A stretch of DNA of 64,000 nt, from positions 61,599,501 through 61,663,500 of the forward strand of contig CP142458.1 of the NCBI GenBank assembly GCA_038049695.1, read 5' to 3'. Source of the DNA: Cinnamomum chago (Eukaryota > Streptophyta > Magnoliopsida > Laurales > Lauraceae). The notes below the pieces were generated by a model, which saw only the letters and a program-made list of their open reading frames with translations, was not told the origin of the DNA and ran no database searches. Made by a program: the position numbers and the translations under genes. Each line of letters begins with the position of its first letter. Position 1 is the stretch's first letter. This document shows, in pieces, positions 12,001 to 22,713 of this stretch.

Positions 12001-14020
12001 CTTTTTTTTTTTAAAATCAATGTACATATAATGGCTTTTTCCAATATTCATTTTTTCCTTTAAACCTGTATGTACAAACCTGTTCAATATAAAAATTTGC
12101 ATGCAAACAAAGTCCATTTTTCATCAAATCATAAAAGTCCATTTTTCATTAAATCATTCATCTCATTAAACAAATATACAATCCAATATACATATACAAA
12201 TAAACTAAAAAAATAAAACACATTGAGCTAGTCTGCAATCGACCCAAAGCGTCCATCAATCTGCAAAAACAAAAACAACATTAGAATCTTTACAATGAAT
12301 TATATTATAAATGAAAGATAAACATGTATCTATATAAATCGTTTCCTAAATTTTCCTTGTTGAAATTACAACATGCATGTCAACTGCTGAAGATGGTACA
12401 AAAACTTCATGCACTGAAGGAAGTAGGAACCGCAGGAGATCCGGGACCTTACAGTAAGGGACAAAAAGAAGGAAGAGGGAGTGCAGAAAAAGGATACATG
12501 GCTTTAGTCATCCTTAAGGTTCATCTGCTAAAGAATACCCTATTACCATAACTTGTCGCTCCACATGCATTAACCCTTCATTGGCCCTTGCTGCCAAATG
12601 CCAAACTTAACTGAAAATGAAAGTTTGTAATATGTAGGAGAAAGTTGGTATTTTAAAGGGAAAAAAACCCCAAACATGAAATTTCCACATTCTGATGGCT
12701 CATTGCTTCACAAAATCAAAGAATCAGAGTAAATAAAATGTCTCTATTTTCTACTTCTTTTAGGGATAAATGTATACAACATTAAACTATCAACAAAAAT
12801 CACAAAAGGATATTTACAAGAAAAAGTCTGGAAAGCTCCTAGGCCAAGATATGACAAGGATACAATGTCTTAACAACATGTACACATAAAAAACACATTC
12901 TTTTCATCGAATGGTGAGAAAACAGATTTTACATGGACTTTCTTTTTATTGGTAAGAAGTAAGAACACAGACTTGACACGTGAAAATAAAGTATCCAAAA
13001 GATAAAATACAGAAGCATTGCTTCGGAGAATCTGTGGACCATGGCCAGCAAAGTGGAGGATCCAGCCTGAAAATTAGCTTTGCAATTCCATTACATCAAC
13101 CGGTAACAAACATGACATGTCTCGAAAATCTATATCCACAAAAGATTTCGCAGGGCATTGCCTTCTGTAATGAGCAGCACACATAAGATATCTAGTGATA
13201 AAACATATTCTACAAGTGGATGAGAAAGCTTTCCACTTCTGTTTCATGGTTTAGAAACATGGTTAACAAACGACAATTTTTCCCATTGCATGCCAGCTTC
13301 AGCAGACGGACACATGTTTTTTTTATGGTACTGGTACAAAACCTTAAGGGACAGTTCCACAAAAATAGCTCATAGATCTGAAATTTCCCTAGAACACCTA
13401 CCTTTTACATATTTATGGCAGAGGGATTCATACAACATCATTGGGATGTGAAAACTGAAAAGAGGCTCCCAAATGGTAAAGCTCAAATCCTAGGATTAAA
13501 GCAACCAGCGCTAGCTGGGAATTTGAAAAGGTGATTTTCCCATATTGAAAGACAAGAATTCACATGGGGAAATCTTCCATGCTTTTCCCATATGGGAATA
13601 AGATGTTCTGGATATGAGAGAAAGGTTTCCTATATGGAGAAAAGGGAAATGTGATTTGGGAAAGTTCAGGTTTTTGATTGGGAATCCTTCAAGAAGTCTT
13701 TCAAAACAGAAAAACTAAAAAAAAAAAAAAAAAAGTGAAGTAAAAAAATCAAAGTGTGGTATTGAGATTGCAATATTGAATGTTCCATGATAGTTTATAT
13801 TGTTTTGCGCCAATGAGAACATCACTCTTTGTTGTGAGAAGCTGATGGAAATTCGCCAATAAATTTTGGACTTTGGAGTGAGAACTCTAGCAACACTCCA
13901 ATTATAATCTCAATTAGTCCAAACCCATGTTTTGTTTAAAAACCAAGATTCTATCTCGCCACCAAAGAGAGCCTAAAATTAAAAACATTAATCAATCAGA
14001 GTGAGGGTTGCTTTAATCCT
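12001..14020. other. CACTA interior, no gene recognised
   Basis: AT-rich sequence with scattered short open frames and no family motif on either strand. There is a poly-A run near 13718-13734. Confidence 0.4.
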
Positions 14021-14467
14021 AGCGCCAAGGACTATAGTCTATATATGGGAAGCACAAAGGACTATAGTCCATTTATATACACAGAGGGAGCCACTCTACA
14101 GAGTGCAGGCACTCACCATAATGGGCCCTACCTCAGTCCCCACCTGGGGACTGGAAGGGATCAAAAGACCTCTCCAACACGACTCATGTGCAGTGATGGA
14201 GGCTCCGATCATCACTGCCCCATTTGATATCACCACCGCCAAGAAGTTTTCACAGGCCCCATTTGATATCACCACTGCCAAGAAGTTTTCACAGTCGACC
14301 AAAACCAGTGCACACTTGATCCTACTGTTTAGTTCATTTGGATGGGTGCAAAACCCCATGACTGTCAAGGAGTCCCTGTTTTATGATCCACTAGCATGGA
14401 CCCACCACGTGTTCCAGAGCACCGGCGCACTGAGGCTTCCCATATATAGACTATAGTCCTTTGTGCT
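14021..14467. mobile_element. MITE with long inverted ends, inside the CACTA element
   Basis: The ends form a perfect 27-bp inverted repeat (14027-14053 against 14435-14461, starting AAGGACTATAGTCTATATAT). It extends imperfectly for about seven more bases outward. The palindrome-like word GGACTATAGTCC recurs just inside the left end (about 14060). No clear target duplication was fixed. The interior holds a 39-bp tandem duplication (14222-14299). No protein is encoded. Confidence 0.7.
14222..14299. repeat. 39-bp tandem duplication
   Basis: Two near-identical copies beginning ATTTGATATCACCAC at 14222 and 14261, inside the MITE. The unit is a multiple of three but lies in no credible gene. Confidence 0.85.
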
Positions 14468-15223
14468 TAACATATCAGGCCCGGCTGTGCCCAATTAACT
14501 ACTGACTCAGAGGGTTAGGCCTGTGTCCACCAGCCAGCCAGAAACACAGCCTAACTCCGGCCCAATCCAGGGTGGGCTCTTGCCGTCCCAGCTTAAGGCA
14601 CCCGTAGAACCCAGTAAGATTATTTGAAGTTTGAGTAAGCCCAAGTTTGATGAAGTCAGTCATATTCATTCAACTCACTGTCTCTGAAGTTGGCTTGACT
14701 TTGTTAAGTGCAAATCAAGCCAGTGATACTCATTCAACTCAGCGTCCCAGTGAGGTTTTTATTTTCTCCCTCTTGAACTACTCCTGTTGATAGACATGCA
14801 TTCGAGTAACCAGGGGCAGACCCAGGTATGAGAAATTGGGTGCTGAAGCCCCCACCCATACCTTAAAAAGAGTTTAAAATTCCTAAGAATTCCTAATAGT
14901 ACAAAACCTAAAGAAAGGATTGATTATCCAAACGTGTGTTTTATCTTAACAGGAAACGGACTCTGACTGACCTCATTCCCAAGCAAAAATGCAGTGCTCT
15001 TCCTAAAAGGATGATGATTCAAGGCAACTGCTCCGTCTGTGATCTCTACACCGCAGATATCGCAATCTCTCTCCTGAAAATCACCCCCAACAGCATTACA
15101 TTCATAAACATCTTCTTCAAAGAACTTCAAAGGGAAATTTTTTTTTTCTTCTTTCTTTTCCCTCCCCCTCCGTACCTCTTTCTTTTACTTTGTTCGACTA
15201 GAACTGTACATCACAGGCCCTCA

Positions 15224-15308
15224 TGCCAGCAGATACCTTGTAAGTTGTAGCCAGTTTTACTTTTAAGCCATCCATTGCTTTATTGATTGTACATGGTATC
15301 TGCTGGCA
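15224..15308. repeat. Short inverted repeat
   Basis: TGCCAGCAGATACC (15224-15237) and its exact reverse complement (15295-15308) are separated by 57 bp and could form a hairpin. Whether they are tiny transposon ends is unknown. Confidence 0.6.
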
Positions 15309-15341
15309 GAACCCAGTCCCAGATCCTGGAATGTGAATGAA

Positions 15342-15431
15342 AATCAAGTTCTGTCCTAGATGAACTAAAATGATGTGTATGGAAACATTGGTGCTCAAAT
15401 AACTTACTGCAATAGGTGTACACCCAATAGG
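15342..15431. repeat. 90-bp repeat, copy 1 (pair with 17019-17108)
   Basis: Almost identical to 17019-17108 (one difference seen by eye, AATCAAGTT against AATCAAATT near the start), same orientation, 1.68 kb apart. The high identity against a diverged background suggests recent duplication or a shared captured exon. Minus-strand translation gives an uninterrupted frame (IGCTPIAVSYLSTN...), which I do not recognise. Confidence 0.85.
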
Positions 15432-15499
15432 CACTCACTAGTCAATACTACTATGAAACTTAAAATAATGCCACATGCATTCAAAGTGGGACTTATAAA

Positions 15500-15830
15500 A
15501 TTTGGGGTCCCAAGGTAGGATGGAATTGGATCTGGTTCAGATGACTCTGTTTGCTAAGCGACTGCAGAAACTTTCGTGGCATTTCCAAAATGAGATGGGG
15601 ACAGCAAGCAGGTGCATCCAAAGGCCCAGCAGTTTCGATGGAAACATTCAATGAGAGTTGAAGGGTGGCATCTCTGTACATATTGAACTCCTTTCAACAG
15701 AGCACAAGGTTCCTTATGAAGCAGACCATTGGAATCCACTCTCTCAGTATATGCAGCTATGAAGAGTCCCTGGTGTGTTGCTATAATATCTCCGATTCCA
15801 ACAAAATTTGAAAGCAGCATCATCAAATTT
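15500..15830 (-). pseudogene. RNase H-like (RVT_3 type) domain scrap
   Basis: Minus-strand translation contains GIGDIIATHQGLFIAAYTER, then EPCALLKGVQYVQRCHPSTL, which follows the strand-helix pattern of plant RNase H-like domains found in LINEs and as stand-alone proteins (gaiiRdh-G-f-aA ... aE--ALl-Gl---). The expected acidic residue before the first strand lies in another frame just upstream (AKFDDAA), so it is broken. It may be a captured LINE tail or a host RNase H-like gene piece inside the CACTA element. The family call rests on pattern resemblance only. Confidence 0.42.
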
Positions 15831-15831
15831 A

Positions 15832-18800
15832 GCTCTAAGATTTGGATTCACTGTGGGATGCACATACATGTTAACTAGTCATGTAGATTTTTTATTTATT
15901 TTATTGCAGGTAATAGGTAAACCATGGAACATAAAATTGTTATGCATTCCCAGCCATGATGTAAACAATGTTAAGACTTCTGTGAGCCATTCGGAGTCCA
16001 AACAATTGAAAAAGGAATATTGTTGGTTGGATAATGAAATCAGTGGGGAGGGAATGTCAAATAAAAGCAGTTTTAGAGCTTTGGGGTATACTGTAATCCA
16101 CCTTTCCCTTTGTGGACAGGATGGGTTCCATGCGAACAAACAAGCCCAAGACGGCTGTTTGGCTACAAAGAATTTCACGGAAATTTATTTTACAAGAATC
16201 GACATTTCTATATCCAAAAGGTGTTTCATCTAATTTGTATTTCTTATCAATATATGTTATCCACACAAAAAAATAGAGACTATACATAAAAAATGAAGAT
16301 GGACAAGATAACAGAATGTTTTACAGAACTTCAGGTTTTATGACTTGATCAATTAATATTTCAAAGGGAAGTTGACCTTGTTTCCATTATTTAATTTTTC
16401 TTTTGGATAATACATGTCATAATATTAATAGGATGCACACTTTCAGTAGATAAGCATATAGAAGTTAGACAAGCTACCCCTTTTCATCAAGATAGAAAGT
16501 AGTTGATAGTTGATACCTACATACAAAAACTGAACAATGTAATTAAAACATGTACCAGAAAAGAGACCAATTGTGTGAATTGGTTTGTGCGAGGAAGGAT
16601 TGGTGAAGAAGAAAAGAGTGATCGGAAATTAAAACATATGAGGGGGTAATAGCTAATATGAAAGCCTAAAAGAGAGGGAAATAGTGTTCAAAATACCAAA
16701 TAGGGCAGAAAAAGGGGAAATAGTGTTCAAAATACCAAATAGGGCAGCAGAAGGTAAAAAAGACTCATTGAAATTTTAATGCCTATATTATCAAAGAGTA
16801 GAAAGTAGAAATAAGGAAACTAACAAAAAGAACCAAATCCCATTAACTCAATCTTCTCTCTCTCACAGTTTGGGGCAGTGGAGATTGTTGGAGACAGGTA
16901 ATGGTTTGGCAGGTGAGGGTTGAAGATCAGACTTTTAGATATTAGTACTGGCATGGCAAGCGGAAGTATTGGAAGATGCCTCCACTATCCTGGAACCTGA
17001 TCCTGGAACCTGATTGATAATCAAATTCTGTCCTAGATGAACTAAAATGATGTGTATGGAAACATTGGTGCTCAAATAACTTACTGCAATAGGTGTACAC
17101 CCAATAGGATCGATGTAATCAGCAGATTTTGTGACCATTCCCTTCATTGAATTAATACATGACCTGCACCAAGTTACATATGGTATGAGAACTATAGTAA
17201 TATATGTCAAAGAAAAAGGAAGATTGGAACATAGATAAAGGGAATGTATTAATTACTCTCTTGAGCTTTTTTCGACTTCACCTATATAGAAAAACAATAA
17301 TACAATAGCAGTCATTTATAAAATCATTACTAATAAAATTACGTTGGAATACATAATGAATTAACTTGCCTATCTTTTGGATGGTGGTATTTGCAGGTTG
17401 ATCCATATTGCATCTTTTTGCAACAAGTATCAAACGTCAGAAGATAAATTGAAGAAGATAATGGAGAAAGCTAACAATTTAATTGATAAATTTTTAGCTA
17501 AGAATAGCGATTGCAAAGACAAAAGAATAGTAGATAGATAGTGAATTGCCAAAGATAAGACACAAGAAAAGAACTCCATCAATTCATTGCTATTCGATAT
17601 TATTCCCCAATTATCTCTAAAAATAGTCCATTACTTACAATACATGTGTTGTTTATAAACAAATAAACAAGAAACAAAACGAACTCAACCTAAACCATTG
17701 GTCCTAGCCCCTTATGATGAATAAAAAGGAAGCATAAATAGAGCACAATTAGACTGAAAACCTCACACATCTTTCTGGATGTGTAAACCCATGGCTATAC
17801 TCTCATTTTGGGCCATGGGCCTGGACCTGGGCCTCCAAGTTTGATTTCACTATGCTTGGAAACCCAAACACAAGTAAGGGCAATTGTAAGCTAGATTCTT
17901 CTCAAGACTGTTTCACTTTATATCAGATAAATTGATTTCTTCTTCACTCTATGTTGGAATGTTTTGTGCTCTGATTCAAATCTTGAATGGTGGTGTGTGG
18001 AAATATGTCTAGGCAATGTGCAATTCAAGGTATTACAACAAGCCATGAGTTATCACTAACCTATCTGGAGATAGGCAGCCTTGGATGAAGTACAATAATG
18101 GTCTGCATTCAGTGCAAGACCCAGTCTGGATGACTTGGGTCTTCCAGCAGACTGGGTTTGGAAGTGGTCTATTAACAGTGAGGCAAATTAGACCTAGGAA
18201 GGAACCATGAAGATGCATGAATGCATGATTTCTTCTAGCAAATATAATAAATGTTATAATAATGACACCCTTTCACTCTGTTCTTTTTCAAAAGCAAGGA
18301 ACCATGAAGATATAATAAATGCATAGTTTCTTCTAGAAGATATAATTAATGTTTTAATGAAGCCCTTTCAGTGTCTGTTCTTTTCTTTTTGGGGACAATT
18401 AAACGACATAAATAATCCTTAGTAGAAGAGATTTTTTTGAAGAGTAAGTGCGATCTTCATTTTCTCAAATAATTAATTTGCAGAAGAGAAGGTCTAAAAC
18501 CCAATATGATTATTACAACCTCTCAGTGGGGCATACCCCCACAGAAATAAGAGAATAAAATTTTAAAACTACTAATTAAATCTACTTAATACTCTACAAA
18601 ATCTCTGGCGTAGGACTGCCGCAACCATGAAATTTTTCTGGGCGTCTAGACACCAAGATTACATAAGAACATAAGAAGAGATTTAATGATGAATGGAAAA
18701 CCAAATTACATTACACAATAAAAAAAAATGCAATGGAGAATTATAAAAAGGTTAGATAGAACCAAGATCAATGACCAAAAAACCCCCCTTCCACCCCATG

Positions 18801-19218
18801 CGTGTCAGCCCCATGCGTGTGCTCACATCTTAATCTAAACCTAAAAAGTTTGAAGGACAAGATTCATGGATTTATCTATGAAAAACTGCTATCCTCATGT
18901 TAAAACCTCACGCTAATCTACCAATAGTACAAATAAACAATAGCTAACTTTAGACCACGTCAATTTGCCATTATAATTCAGACACCATGCAATTACCATG
19001 AACACAACCCAAGTAGTTTTGAGTAAAGAAGCAATGCAACAAGAAAAAACAAATTTCAGGAGCCTCTCTCTACTAGTAAAAGGGTTAAAGGAAAAAAATT
19101 TATTCTCATCTAACTAGAGTTCCACTAGGAAATACTCATGTGGTGATGACAAAGAAAACCCAGTTATCACCCACTCAACACTCTTTTAACTAAGAAATCA
19201 CTTCCAAGAAGCTCTCCA
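15832..19218. other. CACTA interior with short duplications, no gene identified
   Basis: Contains a splice-acceptor-like TTTATTGCAG at about 15900 followed by an open plus-strand frame to 16233 that I do not recognise, a tandem pair of GAAATAGTGTTCAAAATACC blocks at 16676-16750, copy 2 of the 90-bp repeat at 17019-17108, and a roughly 100-bp tandem pair at about 18200-18370 sharing ACCATGAAGAT and TTTCTTCTAG. These may be captured exon pieces. Confidence 0.4.
17019..17108. repeat. 90-bp repeat, copy 2
   Basis: Partner of 15342-15431. It is preceded by a small local duplication of TGGAACCTGATCC. Flanks of the two copies differ, so the duplicated unit ends sharply. Confidence 0.85.
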
Positions 19219-19806
19219 TCAGTGTTTGCAGCGAGGCCTGCAGAACTTCACACAGTCATAGAAACAAGGTCCATGACAATGTAGAGGGCATATGAGCTTC
19301 ATGCCCTTGCATCGACCCTTTCTCATACAATGCGCGCGCATACTCTCCTACCTTAAACACACCATACCCATCCAATCTATCTTTCTTCTTAGCACCCAAT
19401 CTTCCTCTCTCTCTCCTTTGTTGTTTGCTCCTCCACCACATCCTTCGCCTCCTTTTCCCCGACCCCAACCTCCACCACCACCTCCACCACCGCCCCATCC
19501 CCAACCAAACCAACCTCCACCCCCACCACCCCCACCCCCACCCCCACCCCCACCTCCACCTCCACCTCCACCTCCACCCCAACCTCTACCTCCACTGTTC
19601 TTGTTGTTGATGATGACGTTGGTGGTATTCCTTTGGGCTTGAGAGGCTACCTGATTCCCATGAGCAACTCTCTCAGTGGCATTGCCATTTTTAGTTTGTG
19701 GGAGATTTTCTTTAATGTAAGAACCAACTGCAACACCCCAACACAAGCAAACAATGACAAGAAACGAATATAGAAAGCGCCAACTAGCTCTCTCCAACAT
19801 TTCCAT
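19219..19806 (-). pseudogene. Glycine-rich secreted protein gene with Cys-rich tail, one in-frame stop
   Basis: Minus-strand single exon. The N-terminus (ATG at 19806 or 19800) gives a hydrophobic signal segment, FLYSFLVIVCLCWGVAVGS, then a polar stretch with possible N-glycosylation sites (NAT, NTT), then a glycine/tryptophan run encoded by the CCACCT/CCACCC repeats at about 19460-19590. One TAG (19348-19350) follows MVCLR. The same frame then continues for 42 codons, ending CMRKGRCKGMKLICP, LHCHGPCFYDC, VKFCRPRCKH and stop. Such regularly spaced cysteines after a Gly-rich region mark a small group of plant cell-wall or secreted glycine-rich proteins. The tail is well kept past the stop, so the stop is recent, read through, or a sequence error. 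By position it lies inside the CACTA element and is probably captured. Its function is unknown. Confidence 0.68.
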
Positions 19807-19849
19807 ATAGCATCCCCACCCCAACACTTTGATCTCTCTCTCAAACACT

Positions 19850-20840
19850 ACACATTACTGACCTCTATTTCAAGGCAAAGGAAGGAAAGATGGGATGGGG
19901 ATGAGACTTGGGTGTTACTTCTCACCCCACACGCAGTGAGTGAAGCTAATCATAATATCAAGTGGGTTCTTGGATTGTTCTCTGCTACTATTATCTACCT
20001 TCTCCATGGTCCATCCACTGCTCCCCAACGGAGACTTCTTATGCACTCTAAGTCTGCTGTAGTTGTTGGAAGGAAGGATATTAAGGTGTTTATTTTTATG
20101 CAAGTGGTACCAATGCAATAATCGACGGTTGGTGATCATTACCAAACTCTTGATTGATATGGTTGCCCCACCATATGGAAGAATCATGACACTTGCTTTG
20201 CTGACCTAGAAATGAATGGTAATGTGTTCAGGCTATCAATCTAAATTCATCGCGGTGGGGTCCGCCTTTGATATTCAATTCGTCACATTGATTAGTTCTG
20301 GAACATGTGATTGAACCTGACCAACATTCTAATCATGCATAGGATGAAACCTACCCAATTATGGGTCTGAGCACAGCCGGACCCAATGAAGATCTGAACC
20401 GTATTTAGAGCCTTATGTATGGATTTCAGTGGATTGCCGGTCTTGGTTCTATCTAGGTAATGGGTGGCCGTTGGATTCCAAGCAAAAGTTCCAGCAAAGC
20501 CCAGATCAATGACCAAAAACCCCAAAACAGAAACCAAAAGCAAAACCTTTTCCAGTTGAAATTTAGCCCTAGCCAATACAGAGAGAGAAGAGATGAGAAA
20601 GAGAGTTTACCTGCAGAGAGGGGAGAGATGCAGAGGCAGAAAACTCGTGCTGGCTTTGGAGAAACGACCGGAGAAGGGGTCAAACTCGTGCTGCCTTTGG
20701 AGAAGACGACCGGAGATGGGTTTGCGCCTGATAACAGAGATGGGTTTTTGGAGAACGACAGAGATGGGTTTTTTAAGATCAACAAAGATGGAGAGGGTGG
20801 GAGGGATCTGTTTGCGTTGATGGAGAGGGTGAGGTCTGCG
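19850..20840. other. CACTA interior upstream of the hAT insertion
   Basis: No ATG-initiated gene. The last 250 bp are purine-rich, with repeated GACCGGAGA(A/T)GGG and GAGATGGGTTT phrases. They resume after the hAT at 26538, showing that one GA-rich block was split by it. Minus-strand 20292-20576 is hydrophobic but has no ATG. Confidence 0.45.
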
Positions 20841-20850
20841 CATAGATGAA

Positions 20851-21030
20851 AATATCGGCCGATACGAAGCGTATCGGCCGATATATCGGCCGTATCGGCC
20901 AAGGCCGATACGATACAGGGGATTTATCGGCGATACGGGCGTATCGCACCCGTATCGGCCGATACGGCGATACTTAAGTGTATCGGCTGATACGGGCCGA
21001 TACGTACCGTATCGGCCCATACACGTGGGG
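20851..21030. repeat. hAT left subterminal GTATCG/CGATAC array
   Basis: About 13 copies of the hexamer CGATAC or its reverse complement GTATCG lie in 180 bp, many fused as the palindrome CGTATCGGCCGATACG. The right end (26280-26520) has further copies (ACCGATACG, CCGATACG, GTATCGG). Such arrays are the usual transposase binding sites near hAT ends. Confidence 0.8.
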
Positions 21031-21362
21031 GGGGTTATAAAACCCCCCCTTTTGGACTTTTTAGGGTTTTTTACCCTTGCCTTTGTTCTCTTCCCCTCTA
21101 TAGTTTCCATTTTCACTTCTTTGTGGTCCCAAATGTCTCCCAAATCCCTCTCTTCAAGATATTTTGCCACCAAATCACCAACAAACCATTATTGAAAGAG
21201 ATCTAAAGATTCAAAAGTCAAAACAAGATTCTTCATTAAGGTATATGTGATTTATTTTTTCAACTTTTGAGATGATCATTTCATTTATCACTCTCTAACT
21301 ACTATGAATCACAACATAATGGCATCATTGTGTTGTTTTATTGTAGATTCATGCTTCCTTTT

Positions 21363-22520
21363 GATCTTAAATGCATATCTTTTGTTTTTTTTTTTTTTTA
21401 TATATTGTTATTTTTATTTTCGGATTTATGTTATTTAAAAAAAAAAAACATTATCACTTATGGAAAACTCATGAAACAACTTGAAAATAGCTTCATATTG
21501 TTAGATCTATGTTTCCCATAGATCAAATCAACACATTTTGAATGTTTATTGATTTTTCTCTATTTTTTATTTTCGGATTTATTTATTTTTTGAAAAAAAA
21601 AATGTGAATACTCATGGACAACCCATGAAACCACTTGGAAATTGCTTGTAAATGATAGATCTATGTTTCTCATAGATCAATCCATCACATTTTGAATTTT
21701 TATTGCTTTTTCTCTATTTTTTATTTTCGGATTTATTTATTTTTTGAAAAAGAAAATGTGAATATTCATGGACAACCCATGAAACCACTTGGAAATTGCT
21801 TGTAAATGATAGATCTATGTTTCTCATAGATCAATCCATCACATTTTGAATTTTTATTGCTTTTTCTCTATTTTTTATTTTCGGATTTATTTATTTTTTG
21901 AAAAAAAAAATGTGAATATTCATGGACAACCCATGAAACCACTTGGAAATTGCTTGTAAATGATAGATCTATGTTTCCCATAGATCAATCCATCACATTT
22001 TGAATTTTTATTGCTTTTTCTCTATTTTTTATTTTCGGATTTATTTATTTTTTGAAAAAAAAAATGTGAATATTCATGGACAACCGATGAAACCACTTGG
22101 AAATTGCTTGTAAATGATATATCTATGTTTCCCATAGATCAATCCATCACATTTTGAATTTTTATTGCTTTTTCTCTATTTTTTATTTTCGGATTTATTT
22201 ATTTTTTGAAAAAAAAATGTGAATATTCATGGACAACCCATGAAACCACTTGGAAATTGCTTGTAAATGATAGATCTATGTTTCCCATAGATCAATCCAT
22301 CACATTTTGAATTTTTATTGCTTTTTCTCTATTTTTTATTTTCGGATTTATTTATTTTTTGAAAAAAAAAATGTGAATATTCATGGACAACCCATGAAAC
22401 CACTTGGAAATTGATTGTTAATGATAGATCTATGTTTTCCATAGATCAATCCATCACATTTTGAATGTTTATTGATTTTTATCTATTTTTTTATTTTTGG
22501 ATTTATTTATTTTTTAAAAT
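21363..22520. repeat. 154-bp tandem array (seven copies) in the hAT leader
   Basis: The word CATAGATCAA recurs at 21517, 21671, 21825, 21979, 22133, 22286 and 22440, spacing 153-154 bp. Inner copies are nearly identical, while the first and last are diverged, the usual sign of growth by unequal exchange from the middle. Each unit holds a poly-T/poly-A stretch, GGACAACCCATGAAACCACT and the imperfect palindrome ATCTATG-TTTCCC-ATAGAT. The array lies between the left end and the first coding exon, probably in the 5' leader or its intron. Confidence 0.93.
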
Positions 22521-22713
22521 AAAAATAATTTTTAATATTTGAATACCAATCAAATGTCTTGAAAATGGTTCCTATATTTGTGATATAAGTTTCCTCTAAC
22601 ATGTTTCTTTGTTTTTTTTAATTTTTAACATACTAGTATACTACTTGTTTATATTTATAGGCAGAGCCAGGTATTCAATTTCAGTCCATCTGTCTGCCAT
22701 TTGATAAGTGAAA

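Noticed and set aside
19292-19642. Plus-strand proline-rich open frame
   Set aside because: It is the complement of the glycine codon run of the minus-strand glycine-rich gene, which has a signal peptide and Cys-rich tail in one frame.
20292-20576. Minus-strand hydrophobic frame that looks like a signal peptide
   Set aside because: It has no ATG, no continuing domain, and ends in spacer sequence.
21363-22520. Regular repeats resembling a CRISPR-like array
   Set aside because: The whole 154-bp unit repeats without unique spacers, and the setting is a plant transposon.
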